DNA from: Mollicutes bacterium
GTDB taxonomy: Bacteria > Bacillota_I > Bacilli_A > Izemoplasmatales > Izemoplasmataceae
Assembly: GCA_003551455.1 (NCBI GenBank)
Contig: PUMR01000059.1
Coordinates: 1 to 29,941 of the forward strand
DNA length: 29,941 nt
Direction of reading: 5' to 3'
Every line of letters starts with the position of its first letter. Position 1 is the stretch's first letter. The translations under genes were made by a program, and so were the position numbers. The notes under the pieces were generated by a model. It was not told where the DNA came from. It saw nothing but the letters and a program-made list of their open reading frames with translations, and ran no database searches. Below, one piece after another: positions 24,401-29,941 of this stretch.

Positions 24401-24664
24401 CCCGGCGAGCGCTTTCTTCAGCCGGGAATCGTCTTCGGCTCTTTCGGCGATGTTCTTCCGGATGCGCGCTTTCATCTCTAAAGCGGCCTTGTTCGTGAAG
24501 GTGAGGATGACGAGGCTCTCGATGGGGATGCCCGCTTCCAGCTTGTGGATGACGCGCGCGGTGAGGACGGCCGTCTTGCCGCTGCCGGCACCGGCGGAAA
24601 CAAGGAGGTTCTTGCCCGTCGTCTCGATGGCTTGCTTCTGCGCGGGAGTGAAGCGGATGGCCAT
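21413..24664 (-). CDS. addA: AddA helicase-nuclease subunit
   Basis: AddA with AddB processes double-strand breaks for RecA and degrades foreign DNA, the Bacillota counterpart of RecBCD. The 1083-residue protein has complete UvrD-type motifs: Walker A SAGAGSGKT (23-31), LTFTNKAALEMKARI, VDEYQDT (379-385), GDVKQSIYRFRDADP (405-419), QNFRS, LLTMHKSKGLEFP (756-768) and LLYVAMTRAKESL (828-840). The C-terminal RecB-type nuclease shows His957, Asp1023 in GYVDLLLE, IIDYK (Asp1036, Lys1038) and Gln1050, so it looks catalytically intact. It is about 150 residues shorter than B. subtilis AddA (1232). The start ATG 24664 shares its A with the addB stop (TGATG), with GGGGTG upstream; a GTG at 24667 is the alternative. 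Confidence 0.97.
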   Translation of the reverse strand: MAIRFTPAQKQAIETTGKNLLVSAGAGSGKTAVLTARVIHKLEAGIPIESLVILTFTNKAALEMKARIRKNIAERAEDDSRLKKALAGIDAAHIRTFDSFCLFLLRKYGFLKNISRNLHVADEARQKILKDEIADSVLAEAFAEKDDAFLDYVATFAHKDDSSLRRQLVFFHEALSIHPDREKLAHALGPESFTEERFSRLFAMYEEQTFDRIRLLAEKLDRLEEERLGEEAALFRDEVRTALGDLLAAADYKTIHSLMREGIKLPRLNSLSAKLKDTPDEEELETVKRHRKGLQEVLKELKEWVEMDEAEHRRAFYATKDHTAVLERLLARFDERHRERQLAEESFDYATIVRLVMEILEENPAVLKALRESITEIMVDEYQDTNAMQEALLGLLTSDNLYMVGDVKQSIYRFRDADPTIFSAKYRDYRQEKGGLAIPLNQNFRSRQILLDSVNKVFSAVMDETIGGIDYDDHQALQAGNEKYSRLVDEDTRYGLDLALYDLQDHKEFFEKNDRTVAEIFFLARDIQQRIEKGEKVVEGDSLRPARYGDFAVLTETTTRYDDFIAVFEHLGIPLSVHKNPSFLAQEEIAVLKQALTLVVSLADRKVYEEKFRHAFMSVTRSFLCDYDDEAIASQYVLFPERLLKKEIFMARHVEDPFEDFFQELFDLAGTILSQPLPAAVHDTMEMFSFYRRLVRVTNTEAAKNRLDQLLSLAYERAGKGDGIREFLHYFDALQEAGLDKELVSQKPFSPDKVHLLTMHKSKGLEFPKVYIPHTHRRFRFSSQRNYDFDPELGFLIPHFQEGLDKNLAFALKRTKEREAEVSERLRLLYVAMTRAKESLTVIAGTDPEKDVSVARDEAGRIERFTRRSANSFADILRAVKDDVAGCVRQVDLEHTGAVPALGRPSRKLPALHSVKKTYAPFLETEAAIARKKPSVGVQELLDEKRLKALEEGERIHGLFEDIDFTAPADEEIERLGTDTAQKRHLATFLRQPLMAALKIKRAFKEYPLHLADETQETTGYVDLLLETEEGYIIIDYKLENIDKQAYDEQVRNYADILERILGERPKGYLYSILEGRFREIDV

Positions 24665-27108
24665 CACGCATCACCCCTTTCCTTCTTGAGCTTTCGGAAG
24701 ATGTCGTCGGCCTTCGCTTTCAGTATAATCTCATAGTCACGAGGACGCTTGTGGCAGATGTCGGCATGAGGACAATAGGTGCAAGAAATCTCGTTCCTTC
24801 CCTCTTTTTTCGGCCGGATGGGGAACTCGCCTTGGCTGATGCTTTCGACGGCTTCTTCGATATTTTCATCAGTATGGGCGAGGAGCCGCTCGAGGTCCTT
24901 TTCGTCGTAGGTCTTCGTCTGGCTGAAGAAACCGCCGTCTTTCTTGAAGCGGAGACCCTTGATGAAGGAGTTGTCCAAGGCTTGGGGATCGAAGCGCAAG
25001 ACGGCTTCCTTGTCGGCCAGGGTGAACCCGTCGAAACGGAAGAACTCGTCCGCGAGTTCCACGAAGGTCTTGTCGGCATCACGGTTCAAAGGCCGCAGAT
25101 AGGTCCTTTGTTCATAGAAGCCCGTGAAACGCGCTTCGGGATTCGTCTCGCGAAAAAGCAACATATAGACGAGAAGCTGGGCCTTGATGCCGTGTATCGC
25201 CAAGGCGAGATCGAACGTGGGCTCCCCGCTCTTGTAGTCGACAAGGACGTGGTCACCGCCGTCTTGGAAGACGCGGTCGATGACGCCTTTCAAGCGGGCT
25301 TTCGGTGGATCGCCGTAGGTCTTCACGTGGCTCTCTTCGGACGCGTGGACCTTGAACTCCGTGCGTTCGAGTTGCGCGCGCAAGTGTTTGTGGGCCGTCT
25401 TTGCCGCTTCTTTCGCCTTCGCGACGAAGTAGGCCTCGCGGGCGTCCGTGGCCGCGGGAAAGTGTTCGTCGGCCTTCTCATCCAAGAACGTATCGGTGAT
25501 CGTCCGGGCAAAAACCCCTTCTTCCAGCACGTCGTGGATGAAGCTCCCGAGCATCATCGCGTGGTTCTTTTCGACCTTGTCGACGGCGAGGACATGGTCG
25601 AGATAGAAGCGGAAAGGACATTCGAAATAGGCGGATAGTTGTGTATAGGAGATGTGGAGGGGAAGAGAAAGCAGACTCGCCAGCGTGAAATCAGTGATGC
25701 CCGTGAAGCGGTTGTCGAAGGTGTCGAATTCTTCGTACAATGCCGCCGGGCCTTTCAAGAGGTCCTTCGTCTTCGTGCCGTAGGTCATGTATTCGTCATA
25801 GAGCGTCTTGATCCGGAGCGCATCATCCGTCTCGCTGTAGATGCGCCGCTCGAAAGGGGCGGGCGCTTCTTCCCGCCAATCGAGGTCCTCCCGCAGTTCT
25901 TCGAGGAAATGGGCCTCGCTGAAGTGCTCTTCCGTGCTTTGGCTCGAGACATAGAGTCGGATATCTTCCAAAGCGGAGAGGACCGAGCGGACTTCTTCCT
26001 TTTTGCGTTCGTTCACTTCCGTCAAAGCGGGAAGGCCGATCTCTTCCTTGTCGCGGGGTTCGAGCATCTCGTCCTCTTCGGCGAGGGCGGGGAAATGGCC
26101 TTCATGCAAACCGACGACATGGGCGTGGGGCCTTTCTTCAGGATCGATGGTGGAAAACGTCTCGAGACGCACGGCGTCGGGAGTCCTGTTATATTTCGCT
26201 TTCTTTTGCTTCAAAATGTGAGCGAGGGCGTCTTTCACCATGGGGAGGGGGAAATCGCGACCGACAAAGCCGTTCAGGATGGTGACGAGCAACTCGCGGA
26301 TGTTCGCCTCTTCGGGGGTGGGAGAATTCGAAAAAGCCTCGGCGAGCGCTTTTTCGAAGATGTCGCGCAGCTTTCTTCCCGGGGTGAGCGCGGCGAGGAA
26401 TCTCTGCACGGAAGGATGTTCATACAGGGGGCTTTCCCCGAGATTCTCCACCGGGATGCCGAATTGTCCAAAAACCCTCCGGATGAGCGGCGTATAGGCC
26501 CTGTGGGCGTTCAACACGGCGATCCTTTTCAGCGGCGTGCCTTCATCGTGCGCTTGCCGGATCGAGGTCGCCACCTCGGCAATCTCCTCTTCGAGCGTCG
26601 TGAACCGTTTCAAGACTGCATTTCCCACAAACTCGCGGGGTGTTTCCTTTTCGACCCTGCGGAGTCCATAGGGGCGGAGCCTTTTTAGAGCGTGCGGAAA
26701 GAGGGGGTCGAAGAATTCTCCGTAGACAAGCGGTTCGTGTTCGGAGAAGAAGGTTTCGAAACGGCCGAAAGGTTTGATGGCCTCTTTCTTCAAAAGGTGC
26801 CGCTTCAGATTCCCGAGCGTCTTCGGAAAGGGGCGCTCATAAGACGCATTCTCGTCGACGAGGCGAAGATGAGAAAGCAATGGCACCACGACCGACGGTT
26901 TTTTTCCGAGAAAACGGGCGCCCTCGAGGAGCGCGCTTTTTTCCATACGGAAAAAGACCTTCTCGTAAAGGTCCTCCTTGTTCAAAAAGCGGACCGGCCG
27001 GAGGATGCCCTCCGCGTTCATCCGTTTCAGGATGCGCTTTTTCTCTGCATCGGTCGTGATGATGCATAGGGGCCGGGAAGCCTCTCGTATCAACTCGACG
27101 ATTCTCAT
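24664..27108 (-). CDS. addB: AddB-type nuclease subunit, short form without Walker A
   Basis: The 814-residue protein carries the AddB C-terminal nuclease: GSFIHDVLEEG (His525), GVIDRVF (Asp611), VLVDYKSGE (Asp624, Lys626) and Gln644. The cysteines for the Fe-S staple are complete: Cys497 in YFECPFRFYLDHVL, then Cys776-x2-Cys779-x5-Cys785. The N-terminal part is a degenerate helicase fold; the opening MRIVELIREASRPLCIITTD has no P-loop, unlike the GxGKT-like site in B. subtilis AddB (1166 residues). VVGLHEGHFPA matches AddB's degenerate motif region. ATG 27108 follows AAGGA at seven bases and lies 13 nt after rlmN; the frame is open upstream into rlmN without meaning. Direct overlap with addA supports the assignment. 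Confidence 0.9.
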   Translation of the reverse strand: MRIVELIREASRPLCIITTDAEKKRILKRMNAEGILRPVRFLNKEDLYEKVFFRMEKSALLEGARFLGKKPSVVVPLLSHLRLVDENASYERPFPKTLGNLKRHLLKKEAIKPFGRFETFFSEHEPLVYGEFFDPLFPHALKRLRPYGLRRVEKETPREFVGNAVLKRFTTLEEEIAEVATSIRQAHDEGTPLKRIAVLNAHRAYTPLIRRVFGQFGIPVENLGESPLYEHPSVQRFLAALTPGRKLRDIFEKALAEAFSNSPTPEEANIRELLVTILNGFVGRDFPLPMVKDALAHILKQKKAKYNRTPDAVRLETFSTIDPEERPHAHVVGLHEGHFPALAEEDEMLEPRDKEEIGLPALTEVNERKKEEVRSVLSALEDIRLYVSSQSTEEHFSEAHFLEELREDLDWREEAPAPFERRIYSETDDALRIKTLYDEYMTYGTKTKDLLKGPAALYEEFDTFDNRFTGITDFTLASLLSLPLHISYTQLSAYFECPFRFYLDHVLAVDKVEKNHAMMLGSFIHDVLEEGVFARTITDTFLDEKADEHFPAATDAREAYFVAKAKEAAKTAHKHLRAQLERTEFKVHASEESHVKTYGDPPKARLKGVIDRVFQDGGDHVLVDYKSGEPTFDLALAIHGIKAQLLVYMLLFRETNPEARFTGFYEQRTYLRPLNRDADKTFVELADEFFRFDGFTLADKEAVLRFDPQALDNSFIKGLRFKKDGGFFSQTKTYDEKDLERLLAHTDENIEEAVESISQGEFPIRPKKEGRNEISCTYCPHADICHKRPRDYEIILKAKADDIFRKLKKERGDA

Positions 27109-27121
27109 GGCATCTTCCTTT

Positions 27122-28153
27122 TCAGAGATTGTCGCGTTCTTCCTTGATGCGGAGCTGTCCGCAAGCGGCGTCGATATCGGCCCCGAGTTCGCGGCGCGAT
27201 GTCGCGCGGATCCCTTGGGAGAGGAGCCGGTCGTAGAAACGGGCGTGCTGTTCGTCGTCGCTGCCTCGATAGTCGAGTTCGCTGACCGGGTTGAACGGGA
27301 TGAGATTGACATAACAGAGCGTGTCTCGCAAGAGTTCGACCAACCGGTCGGCATCCTCTAAGCTATCGTTCACACCGGCGATCAGGAGATATTCGAAAGT
27401 GACCCGGCGGTTCGTCTTCTCGATGTAGGTCTGGACACTTTCCATGAGGCGCTTGATGGGATATTTCCTGTTTATCGGCATGAGCATCGAACGGGTCTTG
27501 TCGTCGGCCGCATGCAGACTGACGGCGAGATTGACCTGTTTTTTGAGGTCCGCGAAGGCGAGGATGCCGTCAGCGAGCCCCGCGGTGGAGATGGTGATCT
27601 TCCGGGCGCCGATTTCCATTCCGTAGGGGCTGTTGATGATGTCGATGAACCGCATGACGTTGTCGAAGTTGTCGAAGGGCTCTCCGGTGCCCATGACGAC
27701 GACATGGCTCACGCGCACGTCTTCTCGCGCTTCGACGGCGACGATCTGGGCGACCATCTCTTCGGGGGTGAGGTCGCGGACTTTGTCGAAAAGGCCCGAG
27801 GCGCAAAAAACGCAGCCGAGGTTGCAGCCGATCTGGCTCGTGACACAGATGGTCTTGCCGTAGGGTTGTTCCATGAGGACGGTCTCGATGAGATGGCCGT
27901 CCGGAAGGGCGAGAAGATATTTCTTTGTCCCGTCTTTCGAGACATGGCACTCCGTGATCGGAAGATGACGGATCGTGTAGTGATCCTTCAGGTATTCTCG
28001 CAAGGCCTTGCTCGTATCGGTATAGAGGTCGAAATCATAGACCTTCTTCTTGTAGAGCCAGGTGAAGACCTGTTTGGCGTTGAAGGGACGGAAGCCCTTT
28101 TCCACGAGATCTTCCCCGAGACTCGAAACAGTCTCTCCATAGAGGTTTTTCAT
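27122..28153 (-). CDS. rlmN: Dual-specificity RNA methyltransferase RlmN (radical SAM)
   Basis: RlmN methylates C2 of A2503 in 23S rRNA and A37 of some tRNAs. The 343-residue protein has the radical-SAM cluster CNLGCVFC (Cys110, Cys114, Cys117). The two catalytic cysteines align with E. coli Cys118 and Cys355: Cys103 in TICVTSQIGC and Cys331 in DIDAACGQL. The usual GMGEP motif reads MGTGEPFDN, a mild variant. ATG 28153 follows GGTGATAGC, only about nine bases after the predicted RNA start. It leads the run rlmN-addB-addA-ATPase-permease-rsgA-rpe-thiN. In B. subtilis rlmN also lies upstream of rsgA, with prpC-prkC between. Confidence 0.97.
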   Translation of the reverse strand: MKNLYGETVSSLGEDLVEKGFRPFNAKQVFTWLYKKKVYDFDLYTDTSKALREYLKDHYTIRHLPITECHVSKDGTKKYLLALPDGHLIETVLMEQPYGKTICVTSQIGCNLGCVFCASGLFDKVRDLTPEEMVAQIVAVEAREDVRVSHVVVMGTGEPFDNFDNVMRFIDIINSPYGMEIGARKITISTAGLADGILAFADLKKQVNLAVSLHAADDKTRSMLMPINRKYPIKRLMESVQTYIEKTNRRVTFEYLLIAGVNDSLEDADRLVELLRDTLCYVNLIPFNPVSELDYRGSDDEQHARFYDRLLSQGIRATSRRELGADIDAACGQLRIKEERDNL

Positions 28154-28168
28154 GCTATCACCGTTTCA

Positions 28169-28177
28169 ATTATATCA
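28169..28177 (-). promoter_or_regulatory. Extended -10 promoter of the rlmN-thiN operon
   Basis: Minus-strand TGA (28177-28175) plus TATAAT (28174-28169), then six bases, then GGTGATAGC-ATG. There is no good -35. The arrangement is almost the same as at recG. It is the only clear promoter seen for the next 12 kb. Confidence 0.65.
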
Positions 28178-28198
28178 TAGCGCAAGCAGGCGGACCAT

Positions 28199-28227
28199 GA
28201 AAAAAGCGGCGGGAAATGCCGCCGCTT
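28199..28227 (-). terminator. Intrinsic terminator of ald
   Basis: On the minus strand AAGCGGCGG (28227-28219), loop CATTTC and CCGCCGCTT (28212-28204) form a 9-bp stem, followed by a T-run into 28200. It is 6 nt past the ald stop and immediately before the rlmN promoter. Confidence 0.9.
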
Positions 28228-28233
28228 CAATCA

Positions 28234-29346
28234 TTATTTGAGGAGTTTGCGGGCGTCTTCGCAGTCATAGCCGAACGCGTCGGCCACGGCTTTGTAGACG
28301 ACATGGCCGTCCATCACGTTCAAGCCCTTGCAGAGCGCCTCGTCTTCGAGACATGCGCGCTTGTAGCCCTTGTTGGCGATATCGAGGGCGTAGGGGATGG
28401 TGGCGTTCGTCAAAGCGAAAGTCGAGGTGCGTGGCACGGCGCCGGGCATGTTGGCGACGCTGTAATGCATGACGCCATGTTTCTCGAATACGGGGTTATC
28501 ATGGGTCGTGATACGGTCGATGGTCTCGACGGAGCCGCCCTGGTCGATGGAGATGTCGACGATGACGCTGCCTTTCGGCATCTTCTTGACCATGTCCTCG
28601 GTGACGACCTTGGCCGCTTTGGCGCCGGGGATGAGGATGGTGCTTATCAGGGCGTCGGCGTCCTGGATGGCCTTTTCGATATTCAAGGGGTTGGACTTGA
28701 GGACGGTGATTTCCTTGTCGAAGATGTGGTCGAGATAGCGCATGCGGTCCTCGTCGAGTTCGACGATGGTCACGCGGGCGCCGAGGCCGATGGCCATCTT
28801 CGCCGCACTGATGCCGGCCGTACCGCCGCCGATGACGACGACATGGCCCCGTTGCACGCCGGGGACACCGCTGAGCAGAACGCCGCGGCCGTCGCGGTGT
28901 TTTTCGAGTTGTGTCGCGGCGACGATGGTGCCGCGTCTTCCCGCGACTTCGCTCATCGGCCGTAGCAAGGGGAGGTCTCTGCCCACTTGCACCGTCTCGT
29001 AAGCGATGGCCTTGCATTTCGATTTGACAAGTTCCTTCGTGAGCTCCTCTTCCGCGGCGAGATGGAGATAGGTGAAGATGACGAGGTCCTCACGGAAGAA
29101 CTTGTACTCGGGAGGAAGCGGCTCCTTGACCTTGATCACCATCTCTTGGCTCCAGGCCTCTTCGGCCGTTTCGACGAGCTTCGCTCCCGCTTCCGCGAAC
29201 TCTTCGTCCGTGATGCCCGATCCGAGGCCCGCCGTCTTTTGGACGAACACTTCATGGCCGCCCCTTTTCAGAAGACTCACCCCGGCCGGGGTGATACCCA
29301 CGCGGTTCTCGTTGTTTTTGATTTCCTTGGGAACACCGATTTTCAT
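28234..29346 (-). CDS. ald: Alanine dehydrogenase
   Basis: Ald reversibly deaminates L-alanine to pyruvate and ammonia with NAD+. The 370-residue protein starts MKIGVPKEIKNNENRVGITP with substrate-binding Arg15. It has Lys74 in KVKEP and His95 in FTYLHLA, matching the catalytic residues of the B. subtilis enzyme (371 residues), and Asp268 in ISIDQGG. The NAD-binding fold is marked by VVVIGGGTAGISAAKMA (169-185), ending in VELD. ATG 29346 lies seven bases after AGGAGGG; an upstream open extension has no ribosome site. It forms a single-gene unit with its own promoter and terminator. Confidence 0.97.
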   Translation of the reverse strand: MKIGVPKEIKNNENRVGITPAGVSLLKRGGHEVFVQKTAGLGSGITDEEFAEAGAKLVETAEEAWSQEMVIKVKEPLPPEYKFFREDLVIFTYLHLAAEEELTKELVKSKCKAIAYETVQVGRDLPLLRPMSEVAGRRGTIVAATQLEKHRDGRGVLLSGVPGVQRGHVVVIGGGTAGISAAKMAIGLGARVTIVELDEDRMRYLDHIFDKEITVLKSNPLNIEKAIQDADALISTILIPGAKAAKVVTEDMVKKMPKGSVIVDISIDQGGSVETIDRITTHDNPVFEKHGVMHYSVANMPGAVPRTSTFALTNATIPYALDIANKGYKRACLEDEALCKGLNVMDGHVVYKAVADAFGYDCEDARKLLK

Positions 29347-29387
29347 ATGAACCCTCCTGTAAGTGTTTTCATAACCCATACGGTATA

Positions 29388-29416
29388 ATTGTAACAAACC
29401 CCCTGTGACTATACAA
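29388..29416 (-). promoter_or_regulatory. Promoter of ald
   Basis: Minus-strand -35 TTGTAT (29416-29411), 17-bp spacer and -10 TACAAT (29393-29388) preceded by TGT (extended -10). The leader would be about 35 nt. Confidence 0.7.
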
Positions 29417-29474
29417 CCGTAAGCGGGAAAAAAGGCGGAATTTGTATTACAAAACGACCTTGTCCCGACAAGAC

Positions 29475-29502
29475 GAAAAAAGGACCGCGGTATACGCGGC
29501 CC
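29475..29502 (-). terminator. Intrinsic terminator of pheT
   Basis: On the minus strand GGGCCGCG (29502-29495), loop TATAC and CGCGGTCC (29489-29482) form 8 pairs with one G-U, followed by six or seven Ts. It lies 12 nt after the pheT stop. Confidence 0.85.
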
Positions 29503-29514
29503 CTGATGGTCCGT

Positions 29515-29941
29515 TCAGCGCTGGACGGCGCCGTGTTCTTTCTCCAAGGCCTTGACGATGTCTTGCACGAGCTTGTCGACGACATCGGCCTGGAGCGTCT
29601 TTTCCGCATCCTCGAAACGGAGGCGGAAAGCGAGGGATTTCTTGCCTTCGGGAAGTTTCTCCCCTTCGTAGAGGTCGAAGACGTGGATGTCGGCGAGGAT
29701 GTCGCCCGCTTGTTCGTGGGCGGTCGCTTTGATGTCTCCGGCATTGACGGCGTCATCGACGAGCAGGGCGATATCCCTTTGCATGCCCGGATGTTTCGGA
29801 AGCGGGCTGTAGACGCTTCGCTTCCTTCCGAGTCCGAAGGCCTTCCCGATGTCGATTTCTGCCAGATAGACATCTTTGAGGCCGTGTGCATCGGCGTATT
29901 CCGGATGCACCTTGCCGATGTGGCCGATCTCTTCATCTTGC
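29515..29941 (-). CDS. pheT: Phenylalanyl-tRNA synthetase beta subunit, C-terminal fragment (5' end outside window)
   Basis: The frame enters at the right edge already open and runs 141 codons to TGA at 29517-29515. It begins in the end of the catalytic-like core (IGHIGKVHPEYAD ... LAEIDIGKAF). It then gives the C-terminal FDX-ACB domain: KHPGMQRDIALLVDD, DILADIHVFDLYEG, KSLAFRLRFEDAEKTL. These are PheT hallmarks; the domain binds the tRNA-Phe anticodon region in the alpha2-beta2 enzyme. Only about the last sixth of a normal 800-residue PheT is present. An internal GTG could be mistaken for a start, but the reading continues upstream of it. pheS is expected beyond the edge. Confidence 0.93.
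   Translation of the reverse strand, partial: QDEEIGHIGKVHPEYADAHGLKDVYLAEIDIGKAFGLGRKRSVYSPLPKHPGMQRDIALLVDDAVNAGDIKATAHEQAGDILADIHVFDLYEGEKLPEGKKSLAFRLRFEDAEKTLQADVVDKLVQDIVKALEKEHGAVQR

Noticed and set aside
1..29941. Mollicute-type genetic code with UGA as tryptophan
   Set aside because: Many genes end in TGA exactly at the expected family C-terminus or within ATGA/TGATG overlaps with the next start, and Trp positions use TGG.
1..29941. CRISPR arrays, insertion sequences, integrases, prophage genes, attachment sites
   Set aside because: No regularly spaced repeats, terminal inverted repeats with transposase, or integrase motifs were seen on either strand. The repeats present are terminator hairpins.

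Overview
The window reads as chromosomal, gene-dense, GC-rich DNA from a Bacillota-type bacterium (class Bacilli in the broad sense, possibly a lineage near the Mollicutes that keeps the standard code). The evidence is gene content and order. Blocks known from Bacillus subtilis recur here: ylbN(yceD)-rpmF diverging from ylbM(tmcAL); rpmB diverging from fakA(yloV), followed by recG, plsX and rnc; and rlmN ... rsgA-rpe-thiN. The AddAB recombination nuclease, DnaD, FakA and strong GGAGG ribosome sites point the same way. UGA is a stop: many genes end in TGA inside ATGA or TGATG overlaps with the next start. No transposon, phage, CRISPR array or other mobile element is visible.

Layout. Positions 1-1871, minus strand: yceD-rpmF-rsmH, then a tRNA-Gly(UCC) cut by the window edge. 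Positions 1856-5790, plus strand: tmcAL, mrp and an ABC-F ATPase, each with its own promoter. Positions 5795-8505, minus strand: a MATE exporter and an XRE-type regulator with a long helical C-terminal domain. Positions 8637-8966, plus strand: an 83-residue two-helix membrane protein of unknown function. Positions 8966-15798, minus strand: fakA, recG and a tight plsX-rnc-dnaD-nth operon. Positions 15845-16224: rpmB on the plus strand with two tandem terminators. Positions 16228-28177, minus strand: one near-continuous run of about 12 kb, rlmN-addB-addA-ABC ATPase-ABC permease-rsgA-rpe-thiN, with gaps of 8-17 nt or overlaps and no internal terminator seen. Positions 28199-29941, minus strand: ald and the 3' end of pheT.

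How the genes fit together. Many serve translation: L32, L28, RsmH, RlmN, RsgA, TmcAL, the ABC-F ATPase, PheT and tRNA-Gly. Others repair or replicate DNA: AddAB, RecG, Nth and DnaD. FakA makes acyl-phosphate and PlsX makes or uses the same intermediate, linking exogenous fatty acids to phospholipid synthesis. Rpe, ThiN and Ald are metabolic.

Most of the window is ordinary housekeeping DNA. I did not find a convincing new multi-gene system. The points worth a second look are rearrangements and small deviations. AddBA plus an ABC transporter sit where prpC-prkC stand in B. subtilis. AddB is short and has no Walker A motif. FakA has a His-rich insertion and no Asp23 gene beside it. DnaD has lost the two aromatic residues of its C-terminal motif. 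Three promoters share a spacing that would start the mRNA at the ribosome-binding site. The regulator/MATE pair may share an operator.
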